Source of the DNA: Eubacteriales bacterium
GTDB taxonomy: Bacteria; Bacillota; Clostridia; Lachnospirales; Lachnospiraceae
NCBI GenBank assembly: GCA_030524175.1
Contig: JAUNHC010000006.1
Span: 62,001 to 126,000, forward strand
Direction of reading: 5' to 3'
Length of the DNA stretch: 64,000 nt
The position numbers and the translations under genes were made by a program. The notes under the pieces were generated by a model. That model was not told where the DNA came from and did not search any database. It saw only the letters and a list, made by a program, of their open reading frames with translations. Shown one piece after another: positions 36,867 to 44,269 of the stretch; the stretch's first letter is position 1, and the number at the start of each line of letters is the position of its first letter.

Positions 36867-37619
36867 TCACATAATAGTACAGCCGTCCACTGCAAGAACC
36901 TGCCCTGACACATAACAGGACAAATCAGATGCAAGAAAAACACAGGCCTTTGCTATATCATCCGGCTCTGCCAGCCTGCCCATGCATATATTTCGGATAC
37001 GGGGCTTAAGCTTTTCCATATCTGCCTGAGCCATCATAGGTGTGAGAGTAAGTCCAGGTGCAATGGCATTGACACGTATATTTTTTTCTGCCAATTCCTT
37101 GGCCGCAGATTTCGTCAATGATACAACAGCTCCTTTTGTGGCTGAATATACCAGTTGTCCCGGGTTACCCCGCAGACCTACCATAGAAGAAATGTTTATG
37201 ATACTTCCCCCTTGAGACTGACGGCCCATGATCCTGCTCACGATCTGAAGCATATTTATGGTACCCATTACATTCACCTGAAACATGCGGTCCATGTTTT
37301 TTCTGCTGATCATGCCGATCAATTCATTAAACTCAACGCCCGCATTATTGACCAGTACGTCAATACAGCCAGCCTCTTTTTTAATAGACATGACTGCATT
37401 TTTAACTTCAGTTTCATCTGTAATATCAAAATATGCCGCGCGCATTCTGCCGGAAAATTTTTTATTTACATCTTCCAGCCACTCATCCATACAGCCCTTT
37501 TGCACGTCATTTGCATATACCAGAGCGCCGTATCCGGCAAACAGCTCCGCCATAGCTCTGCCAATACCCCGGCCTGCACCTGTTATCACACATACCTTTC
37601 CATCAAGAAGCTTATCCAT
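36867..37619 (-). CDS. 3-oxoacyl-ACP reductase-like SDR (FabG type)
   Basis: A 250-aa short-chain dehydrogenase: GAGRGIGRAMAE (NADPH loop), NNAGVE, ISSMVGLRGN with catalytic Ser, and YSATKGAV with Tyr-x3-Lys. The C-terminal LASDLSCYVSGQVLAVDG is FabG-like. It likely reduces a beta-keto group on a carrier protein to the hydroxyl. A second SDR gene lies three genes upstream in the operon, so two reductions or two epimeric products are possible. Confidence 0.9.
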   Translation of the reverse strand: MDKLLDGKVCVITGAGRGIGRAMAELFAGYGALVYANDVQKGCMDEWLEDVNKKFSGRMRAAYFDITDETEVKNAVMSIKKEAGCIDVLVNNAGVEFNELIGMISRKNMDRMFQVNVMGTINMLQIVSRIMGRQSQGGSIINISSMVGLRGNPGQLVYSATKGAVVSLTKSAAKELAEKNIRVNAIAPGLTLTPMMAQADMEKLKPRIRNICMGRLAEPDDIAKACVFLASDLSCYVSGQVLAVDGCTIM

Positions 37620-37641
37620 ATTCTTCTATCCTCCGCGTGCT

Positions 37642-37881
37642 TCAGAATTCCACTCCGCTTTTCCGAAGTATTTCTATTCCATTCAAATAAGAACCATAAT
37701 GCAGGATATCTTCCGTCTCCAGCATTACACCAAAAGTATCCTCCAATTCAGTAATCAGATTCAGGTGGGCCACTGAATCCCAATTTGGAACAGAGCCGAA
37801 CACAAATTCCTCTCCCAGCAGTTCCTTATCCACAGAAAAAACTTTGGCGAAAATATTGTCATATAATTCCTTGTTGCTCAT
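37642..37881 (-). CDS. Acyl carrier protein (second copy)
   Basis: A 79-aa four-helix carrier protein with the attachment motif WDSVAHLNL, phosphopantetheine Ser36. The DSxxHLNL form is more common in polysaccharide- or ligase-associated carriers than the DSLxxVEL of housekeeping ACP. Its ATG at 37881 follows GGAGAGG; a GTG two codons earlier overlaps the previous stop. It is two bases from the other carrier gene. Confidence 0.9.
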   Translation of the reverse strand: MSNKELYDNIFAKVFSVDKELLGEEFVFGSVPNWDSVAHLNLITELEDTFGVMLETEDILHYGSYLNGIEILRKSGVEF

Positions 37882-37883
37882 TC

Positions 37884-38114
37884 TCACGCCTCTCCTTCCT
37901 GCATATGCTCAAGGATATCTGCCACTGTCACAAATTTTTTAATCATATCCCCTGTAAGCTGGACACCGAATTCATCATCCATCATCACAATCAATGATAG
38001 CTTGGCCATAGAATCATATTCGTCAATGTCAGCCAATTCCATATCAGGCACAAGTGTCCCTTCTTCCAGGTCAAGCAGTTCCTCTAATAAATTCAATTTT
38101 TTCATCTCGTCCAT
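37884..38114 (-). CDS. Acyl carrier protein (first copy)
   Basis: A 76-aa carrier protein with EYDSMAKLSLI (attachment Ser35) and the usual helix III VTVADILEHM. Strongly acidic. GGAGGAAAA precedes the ATG. Having two different carriers side by side suggests separate starter and extender stations, or one for chain building and one for delivery to the sugar acyltransferase. Confidence 0.9.
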   Translation of the reverse strand: MDEMKKLNLLEELLDLEEGTLVPDMELADIDEYDSMAKLSLIVMMDDEFGVQLTGDMIKKFVTVADILEHMQEGEA

Positions 38115-38140
38115 TTGTTTTCCTCCTCTGGTATCTTAAT

Positions 38141-38905
38141 TTATGAACTTGTTGTTCCGCCGTCCACCGGCAGTGTGATCCCTGTAATAAATTTAGCGGC
38201 AGGGCTGATTAAAAATGCAATTGCATTGGCGATATCTGAAGTCTCAGCAATTCCTAAATACTGACGCTTGCAAAGGTCATCTGCTGCCTGGCTGTCCGCT
38301 CCGTATTTATCTATGAACTTTTCATACATTTCTGTGGCAGTCATGGCGGGAGCCACTGTATTCAGGCATATTTTTTTATCAGCCAGTTCCTTGGCAAGAC
38401 AGCGCACAGTGGAATCCATAGCAGATTTTGTTGCTGAATATGCAGTATGGGCTTTATCTCCGCACAGAGAAGCGATGGAAGAAACACCAACAATACGCAT
38501 CCCTTCATTGTATCTGCCCCTTTTGCAGACCTGGCGCACTGCCTCCACAAAACCGAAATAGTTGATATTAAAAGCTTGCTGGAGTTTTTCCGGTTTCAGC
38601 ATTGCAAGGGGATAGGATGCTGTAATTCCGGCCGCATATACCATACCGTCGGCTTTTCCTTCAGTGGCTGCAATCTTTCTGAACAAACTTTCAATTTCGT
38701 TCACCTTGCTCAAATCGAACACAAAGTATGAATGACCTGTCCCGTAAAGAGCCTTCATGACCTCCTGAAGCTTCTGCTCCCTTCGGGCAACCAGGATCAC
38801 ATTGGCTCCTGCCCTGCTTAAAGTCACCGCAGTCTCCCTGCCGATTCCTGAAGACGCGCCCAGGACAATTATTTTTTTCCCTGTCAAATCAATTATCTTT
38901 GTCAT
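38141..38905 (-). CDS. Short-chain dehydrogenase, second ketoreductase
   Basis: A 254-aa SDR: LGASSGIGRETAV, YAAGITAS, VSSIASLCG with catalytic Ser and YSATKSAMD with Tyr-x3-Lys; ends ITLPVDGGTTSS. Related to FabG but distinct from the other SDR of the operon. Probably a carrier-bound ketoacyl reductase. The ATG at 38905 follows AGGAGA; an earlier frame start lies inside the KASIII gene without a site. Confidence 0.88.
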   Translation of the reverse strand: MTKIIDLTGKKIIVLGASSGIGRETAVTLSRAGANVILVARREQKLQEVMKALYGTGHSYFVFDLSKVNEIESLFRKIAATEGKADGMVYAAGITASYPLAMLKPEKLQQAFNINYFGFVEAVRQVCKRGRYNEGMRIVGVSSIASLCGDKAHTAYSATKSAMDSTVRCLAKELADKKICLNTVAPAMTATEMYEKFIDKYGADSQAADDLCKRQYLGIAETSDIANAIAFLISPAAKFITGITLPVDGGTTSS

Positions 38906-38921
38906 TGGCGATTCTCCTGTA

Positions 38922-40010
38922 TCAATACTTGCCCGGCTGGAATTTTCCTTCGGCAAAATAGTCCTCTGTCTCAGCAATCGGGAAAATATTCTCTGTATCC
39001 AGCACTGCCGATGTCACGCCCCAGGAAAGTCCGATGCCGAACCCACACATAAGTGCCTTTATCTTCTTACTCTCCTGAGTTCCGAAGGTATCACAAAGTG
39101 TAAGGGGAATTGATATGCCTCCTGTATTGCCGAAACGGTCCAGGGAAATCGGTACTTTCTCTTTTTGGGCTTTTATTTTTCTTGTAATTTGTTTCAGAAT
39201 AAACTGGTTTGCCTGGTGGAATACAAGTGTGTCAAAATCATCAACACTGCTGCCTGTGTAAGCCAAATATTCTTTAATCGTCTGGGGTACATCTGTGATT
39301 GAAAATGAAAATACCGAAGTTCCATCCATAAAGATGTCATAAAGTGACCGCTCAATACCGTCACTGCATAGAAAAGTTTCATGGGTGGGATTCATATCCC
39401 GGAATCCTCCTGCCGGCAATACGATTGAAGAAAAGCGATTGCCGTCGCTTTTCAGAAGTGTGGTAACCATTTCCTCCCCGCTGCGTTCCAGCAGCACTGC
39501 CGCTCCCGCGTCTCCGTACATCATTACAATAGATTTATCCAAAGGATTCACAAGCTTCGAAGCTGTCTCTCCAAGCAAAAGCAACGCATATTTCATATCT
39601 GACGATGTCATCAGAGACATGGCAGTCTGCAGCCCGTAAACAAATCCGGAACAGCCAAGCCCCACATCCATGACTGCACAATCTATGGCAAGCCCCAGTC
39701 TTTTCTGAAGAACACAGGCTGTAGCCGGCCTCCGGTAATCCGGCGATTGTGTGACAAAAACCAAAGCACCGATCTCAGAACGTTCTATACTGATTTCAGC
39801 CAGCAATTTCTCTGCCGCCGAATATGCCAGATCGCCTGCTGTCTGCTGGGGGAGTGCTTTATACATTTGGGCGATCCCCGTACCTTCGGTAAACTTATCG
39901 GCTGCTTCTTCCCCAAACACGCTGTTAAAGCTTTTCACTGTAACTTTGTTTTTAGGCACAACACAGGAAATACCTGCAATTGAAAGCCCTTTATTCGTAA
40001 AATACGCCAT
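38922..40010 (-). CDS. KASIII (FabH-like) ketoacyl synthase
   Basis: A 362-aa thiolase-fold enzyme with the complete triad: Cys120 in VGLGCSGFVYGL, His265 in VFHQANQF and Asn295 in RFGNTGGISIP. KASIII condenses an acyl-CoA starter with malonyl-carrier protein, giving a 3-ketoacyl product. It is flanked by FabD, ketoreductases and carrier proteins, so it probably makes a short acyl chain for the polysaccharide. The ATG at 40010 follows GGAGA at ten bases; the ATG three codons earlier is too close to it. It overlaps the metallo-hydrolase gene by 20 bases. Confidence 0.92.
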   Translation of the reverse strand: MAYFTNKGLSIAGISCVVPKNKVTVKSFNSVFGEEAADKFTEGTGIAQMYKALPQQTAGDLAYSAAEKLLAEISIERSEIGALVFVTQSPDYRRPATACVLQKRLGLAIDCAVMDVGLGCSGFVYGLQTAMSLMTSSDMKYALLLLGETASKLVNPLDKSIVMMYGDAGAAVLLERSGEEMVTTLLKSDGNRFSSIVLPAGGFRDMNPTHETFLCSDGIERSLYDIFMDGTSVFSFSITDVPQTIKEYLAYTGSSVDDFDTLVFHQANQFILKQITRKIKAQKEKVPISLDRFGNTGGISIPLTLCDTFGTQESKKIKALMCGFGIGLSWGVTSAVLDTENIFPIAETEDYFAEGKFQPGKY

Positions 40011-40647
40011 ACTTATCATTCTCCTTATCAGCTAAAACAAATGGTCCATAATGACCGGGATATACCTTGACTCCCCAGGGAAGGGACTGAATACGCTTTT
40101 CTGAAACAGTTTTCCAGCTTTTTATATCTCCCCCCGGGAAACCCAGTTCTGTCTTCCCTTGTTTAAATAAACTGTCTCCTGAGAAAAAATACTGATCATT
40201 AACCAGCACACCAATACTTCCCTCAGAATGCCCCGGCAGTTCAAATAGTTCTATATGGTTTCCGTTCCATGTGAACTTAGTTCTGTCCCTGAATGTAATA
40301 TCGGCCTGACATCTGTAATCATGATCAATGTCCACATCCCCCTCCTGGGCGGCATAACTCTGAAGTTTATAAAAAGCCTCAAAATACCGGCTCATATTTT
40401 TGCGGGGATTTCCTATATTACAGGCACAGGCTTCACTGCACAGCACACAGGCACCATACTTCTGCTTCCATTGGTTTACACCGGAAATATGGTCATAATG
40501 CTCATGGGTTAAAATGATTTTATCTATTTCATAATCCATGCCGGGGGCAGTATTGCGGAACGGGTCAATCACAATGGCAGATTTCTTATGTACTATAAGA
40601 TACATATTAGAAACCATCAAATCTGATTCAAACCTGAGTATCTTCAT
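39991..40647 (-). CDS. Metallo-beta-lactamase-fold hydrolase
   Basis: A 218-aa hydrolase with all metal motifs: LTHEHYDHISG (HxHxDH), LPGHSEGSI, FFSGDSLF and YPGHYGPF. The fold is that of glyoxalase-II-type thioester hydrolases. Between FabD and KASIII genes, a thioesterase that releases or edits carrier-bound acyl chains is the most likely role. It overlaps its neighbours on both sides by 20 bases, so coupling is tight. Confidence 0.85.
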   Translation of the reverse strand: MKILRFESDLMVSNMYLIVHKKSAIVIDPFRNTAPGMDYEIDKIILTHEHYDHISGVNQWKQKYGACVLCSEACACNIGNPRKNMSRYFEAFYKLQSYAAQEGDVDIDHDYRCQADITFRDRTKFTWNGNHIELFELPGHSEGSIGVLVNDQYFFSGDSLFKQGKTELGFPGGDIKSWKTVSEKRIQSLPWGVKVYPGHYGPFVLADKENDKYGVFYE

Positions 40648-41575
40648 TTATCTTCCTCAAGGACTGCACTGTCTGATTTAATGTTTTTATATCCCCTGTC
40701 CGATAGACGTTCACATTTTTTAAAGTTTTTCTCACAAGTCCCCACAGAGTTTTTCCCGGTCCGCATTCCACATAAGTATCTGTTCCTGCCGCCCGCATAT
40801 TTTCAAGTAACTGTACCCAATGGACAGGGCTCATTGCCTGACGGACAAGCAGAGCCGGAATCTCTTCCGTATTTTTCACAGGCAGGGCCGTGACATTAGA
40901 GTAAACAGGTATACGCGGACAGGAAAACTCAATGTTTTTTAACGCATTCTCCAGCTTGCGCGCTGCCGGCTCCACCAGCTTACAATGAAACGGTGCACTT
41001 ACAGGGAGCATTACTGCCTGTATGTTTCTCTCCTGTGCCAGTCTCATCACATTGTCTACCGCAGCCCTGGTACCTGATATAACAGTTTGAACCGGGCTGT
41101 TGTAATTAGCAGGTATCACATATCCGTCTTCAGCCTCTCTGCAAAGTTCCTCTACAGTCTCCGCCTCTGTTCCTATCAATGCTGCCATAGCACCTTCTCC
41201 CACGGGCACAGCCTCCTGCATGGCATCAGCACGAAGCTGCACCACCCGGAAGGCATCAGCCATTGAAATTACACCGGAAAAAACAAGCGCGGCATATTCC
41301 CCCAGGGAAAAACCTGCAGCAGCCGACGGATGGAACCCCTTTGACAAAAGTACATACCCGGCCGCTAAATCTGCTGCCAGCATACAGCATTGTGTATTAT
41401 GTGTCAGGTTTAAATCCTCCTGCGTTCCCTCAAAACACAGACTGCTCACTGGTCGTCCCAGTACCTTGTCTGCACATTCAAACACATTTCTTGCACTCTC
41501 ATATTCATCATATAAATCTCTCATCATACCCGGGTATTGGGAACCCTGGCCTGAAAATAAAAATGCTGTATTCAC
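40628..41575 (-). CDS. fabD: Malonyl-CoA:ACP transacylase
   Basis: A 315-aa FabD-family enzyme: FSGQGSQYPGM, the nucleophile in GFSLGEYAAL (GFSLG instead of GHSLG), conserved Arg in VQLRADAMQ, and His in APFHCKL. It transfers malonyl from CoA to carrier protein. Presence of this enzyme within the sugar operon, rather than a housekeeping fab cluster, supports a dedicated pathway. The changed residue next to the nucleophile may alter extender choice; that is speculation. Confidence 0.9.
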   Translation of the reverse strand: MNTAFLFSGQGSQYPGMMRDLYDEYESARNVFECADKVLGRPVSSLCFEGTQEDLNLTHNTQCCMLAADLAAGYVLLSKGFHPSAAAGFSLGEYAALVFSGVISMADAFRVVQLRADAMQEAVPVGEGAMAALIGTEAETVEELCREAEDGYVIPANYNSPVQTVISGTRAAVDNVMRLAQERNIQAVMLPVSAPFHCKLVEPAARKLENALKNIEFSCPRIPVYSNVTALPVKNTEEIPALLVRQAMSPVHWVQLLENMRAAGTDTYVECGPGKTLWGLVRKTLKNVNVYRTGDIKTLNQTVQSLRKINEDTQV

Positions 41576-41589
41576 TTGACCATCCTCCT

Positions 41590-42240
41590 TTAAAGCTTTA
41601 TCCGCCTGGCCGGATTCCCCAGCACATGGGTTTCAGGCTTCACTTTTGTAAATACAATACTCCCAGCTGCTATCACTGCATCATCCCCCACAGTGACATG
41701 GGGAACAATAAACGCATGGCCTCCTATACGTACACGTTTTCCAATGTTAACATTTCCGGTCAGCCCGCATCCTCCCATAATGCACGAATAATCGCCAATC
41801 ACCACATCATGTCCAAGTGTTGTGCCACCATTAAGCACCACACCTTTGCCGATCCGTATATTAACCGTGGCCAGCACTCCATGGGCTATGATCGCCCCGT
41901 CACCGATTTCCACCGAGTCATGGATTTCCACATCCGGGGAAACCAATGATTCAAACCTGACTCCCTGCTCTTCCAACTCCTGCTGGATACGCTCCCTTGC
42001 CTTTGGTTCTCCTATGGTACAAGAACAAAAAACATCTGTCTTATGCCTGAACATCCATTCCCTTGTTCCAAGCACCGGATATCCGTTCACCTCTGTCCCA
42101 GGTCTATAAAAACTGTCATCAACAATAAATCCTAACAGCTCATAGGTTGGACGTATTTGATTAATGCGTTCGATCAAGTAGGCTGTCTCCCTGCCAAAGC
42201 CTCCGGCTCCATATAATACTATTTTCTTCATTTCCATCAT
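41590..42240 (-). CDS. NeuD/PglD-type sugar acyltransferase
   Basis: A 216-aa protein with an N-terminal nucleotide-sugar-binding domain (KKIVLYGAGGFGRE) and a C-terminal left-handed beta-helix built from hexapeptide repeats (VEIGDGAIIAHG, TTLGHDVVIGDY, GKRVRIGGHAF). The His in LGHD is the likely catalytic base. Such enzymes acylate the 4-amino group of UDP/dTDP-4-amino-4,6-dideoxyhexoses. The donor is normally acetyl-CoA; here an acyl carrier or acyl-CoA made by the neighbouring genes is possible. ATGA overlap with the sugar-transferase gene. Confidence 0.9.
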   Translation of the reverse strand: MMEMKKIVLYGAGGFGRETAYLIERINQIRPTYELLGFIVDDSFYRPGTEVNGYPVLGTREWMFRHKTDVFCSCTIGEPKARERIQQELEEQGVRFESLVSPDVEIHDSVEIGDGAIIAHGVLATVNIRIGKGVVLNGGTTLGHDVVIGDYSCIMGGCGLTGNVNIGKRVRIGGHAFIVPHVTVGDDAVIAAGSIVFTKVKPETHVLGNPARRIKL

Positions 42241-42953
42241 TTCACTTCCAATGTTCCCATAAATTCTCCGTCAATGCGTTCCCCCCGTATCTTTGCCCTC
42301 TTTCTGTTAAAAACCAGCCTGACCAGTCTGAACAGCATAATACAATCTGTCCTGAAACTGATATTCTCAACATACCACACGTCATTTTCAAGCCGTTCCT
42401 CCCAGGATACCTCATCTCCTGCATAATCAGGCATGGGACATTCCAAGCCGGGACGCACCGCATGTCTCATATGCTGGCGCTTGTTATAACGGGGCAGGTA
42501 TTTCATAAGTAAGGGCCTTGGTCCTATCAGCGACATCTTTCCTGTAAAAATCAATCCGAACTGCAGCAGCTCATCCAGGGATGTCTTACGGAGAAGCTTC
42601 CCCAAAGACGTGATCCTCTCGTCCGGCGGAAGCAGGTCCCCGTTTTCGTCTGTATCCATGGTCATATTCCGGAATTTAATAATCCGAAATGGTATTTCGC
42701 CTAACCCGGGTCTTTCATGTACAAAAAAGACTGGCTGTCCTAAATCAAACAAGGTAAGCACTGCGATTATCAGATTTATGGGAAGCGTAAGGATAATTGC
42801 CAGCAGAGATACTATAATATCAATGGTCCGTTTTACATATTTAATATAAAATGACTTCTTGATTTTTAATTCGCCGGCAGCATATGGATTTGTGTAGTCT
42901 TGATCCAAGGCACCGAAATACGGCATATTCGTTCCCTTATTATGTAATTTCAT
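42237..42953 (-). CDS. Initiating sugar-phosphate transferase (PglC/WbaP type)
   Basis: A 238-aa bacterial sugar transferase: one membrane helix (RTIDIIVSLLAIILTLP), RPGLGEIPFRIIKFRNM, TSLGKLLRKTSLDELLQF and MSLIGPRPLL. It loads the first sugar phosphate onto undecaprenyl phosphate, starting the repeat unit on the inner face of the membrane. The ATG at 42953 follows AAGGAAG, 11 bases after the aminotransferase stop. Confidence 0.93.
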   Translation of the reverse strand: MKLHNKGTNMPYFGALDQDYTNPYAAGELKIKKSFYIKYVKRTIDIIVSLLAIILTLPINLIIAVLTLFDLGQPVFFVHERPGLGEIPFRIIKFRNMTMDTDENGDLLPPDERITSLGKLLRKTSLDELLQFGLIFTGKMSLIGPRPLLMKYLPRYNKRQHMRHAVRPGLECPMPDYAGDEVSWEERLENDVWYVENISFRTDCIMLFRLVRLVFNRKRAKIRGERIDGEFMGTLEVK

Positions 42954-42964
42954 ATTTTCTTCCT

Positions 42965-44068
42965 TTATCTGCTCATAGAGATCACGATTTCGCAAATTCT
43001 GTCAACAGCCTCCATGGGAAGATCTGCAAACATGGGCAATGTCAGTATGTTCTTAGATACCTTATCCGACACAGGTGTATTTCCATGATTCAGTTTCCCT
43101 TTATAAGCCTCAAATTCATTTGTGGCCGGATAAAAATATTTCCTTGCATAAATATCATACTCATTAAGTTTCTGGCAGAGTGTATCCCGCTCTGTTCCAA
43201 ACACCTCCGGCTCTATGTATAATGGAAAATACGAATAATTAGGAACCATACCAGCCCTGTAATGAATGGTCCGCAGGCCGTCTATCCCCTGAAAATATTC
43301 CATATACTTCTCAAAAACAGCTTTCCGTTTTAAAATTTCCTGTTTAATATGGCGCAGATTGCAGATTCCCATTGCAGCCCGGAATTCGTCCAGTTTTGCA
43401 TTAGCTCCCACATCCTCAACCTCATCTTCTGTCACAATGCCGAAGTTTTTCAGATAGTGAAGCCGTTTCCTGAAGCTCACATCAGAAAAAGTGACAGCAC
43501 CGCCTTCTATGGTATTAAAAACCTTTGTAGCATGGAAACTGAACATAGAAGCATCTCCGAAATTACCCACACCAATACCGTTATAGGTAACCCCGAAAGC
43601 ATGTGCTGCGTCATAAATAACCTTTAAATCATATTTTTTAGCAATCCTGTCAATGGCCTCCACATCACACATGTTTCCGTATACATGCACCGGAAGGATT
43701 GCCGTAGTTTTATCTGTGATAAGCTCCTCAATCTTTTCAGGATCCATAGTATAATCATCTGGCTTGATATCACAGAAAACAGGAGTGATTCCGTTTCGGA
43801 CGATCGCATGGGTGGTAGATGCGAATGTATAGGGGGTAGTGATTATCTCCCCGCTTAAATTCAATGCCTGGATCGCAAGTTCCAAAGCCATATGTCCATT
43901 GGCGAACAGGGATAGCTGGGGAACTGACAGATAATCTTTTAATTGATATTGAAACTTTTTGTATATCGGTCCCATATTTGTCAGGTAATGACTTTTCCAG
44001 ATAGGCTTAATCTCCTCTACAAATTCCTCCAGATCAGGCATTGATGAACGTGTCACAAAAATACTCAT
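42965..44068 (-). CDS. DegT/DnrJ/EryC1-type sugar aminotransferase
   Basis: A 367-aa PLP enzyme of the sugar aminotransferase family: TTPYTFASTTHAI, VIYDAAHAFGVTYNG with the PLP-binding Asp, and FSFHATKVFNTIEGG with the Schiff-base Lys. It should aminate the keto carbon of dTDP-4-keto-6-deoxyglucose made by RfbA/RfbB, giving a 4-amino (WecE/VioA-like) sugar. GAGGGGG precedes the ATG. It is the first enzyme gene of the polysaccharide operon, 201 bases downstream of the TnpB-like gene. Confidence 0.9.
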   Translation of the reverse strand: MSIFVTRSSMPDLEEFVEEIKPIWKSHYLTNMGPIYKKFQYQLKDYLSVPQLSLFANGHMALELAIQALNLSGEIITTPYTFASTTHAIVRNGITPVFCDIKPDDYTMDPEKIEELITDKTTAILPVHVYGNMCDVEAIDRIAKKYDLKVIYDAAHAFGVTYNGIGVGNFGDASMFSFHATKVFNTIEGGAVTFSDVSFRKRLHYLKNFGIVTEDEVEDVGANAKLDEFRAAMGICNLRHIKQEILKRKAVFEKYMEYFQGIDGLRTIHYRAGMVPNYSYFPLYIEPEVFGTERDTLCQKLNEYDIYARKYFYPATNEFEAYKGKLNHGNTPVSDKVSKNILTLPMFADLPMEAVDRICEIVISMSR

Positions 44069-44098
44069 TTTTAGGCCCCCTCATTCGTACGTTTTATG

Positions 44099-44269
44099 AA
44101 ATAACAATTTCTATAACTTTGAATATACCCCGCTGGCCGCGGTTCTTCGGCGACTCCTTATCGGCCCGCCCGGCGATATTCGACCAAATAATACGCGCCG
44201 CTGGCCCGTATCATTGCGCCGGTTTCCCGGCTTCTATATAAGGGCATTTTCATGCCGCTTATGCAGCTA
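44099..44269 (-). ncRNA. Structured GC-rich leader, possible guide RNA of the TnpB-like protein
   Basis: Read on the minus strand directly after the TnpB-like stop codon. It folds as: an ATAAG-GGCAT stem capped by GAAA (44243-44256 core), a GCCGG-GAAA-CCGGC hairpin (44218-44231), then a core closed by GGCC-A-GCGG (44206-44198) pairing with CCGC-GGCC (44142-44135), enclosing a GGCG/TATT stem with AATA/CGCC. Then follow TTCAA (44123-44119) and an AT-rich tail starting AGTTATAGAAATTG. TnpB omegaRNAs lie at exactly this place, at the 3' end of the gene, with the guide as the tail. TTCAA resembles IS200/IS605 right-end cleavage sites. The structure is seen; the guide role is inferred. It could instead be a leader controlling the operon. 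Confidence 0.6.

Noticed and set aside
44068-44269. GC-rich leader as a small coding gene
   Set aside because: No frame with a ribosome site; the sequence is dominated by paired stems with GAAA loops.
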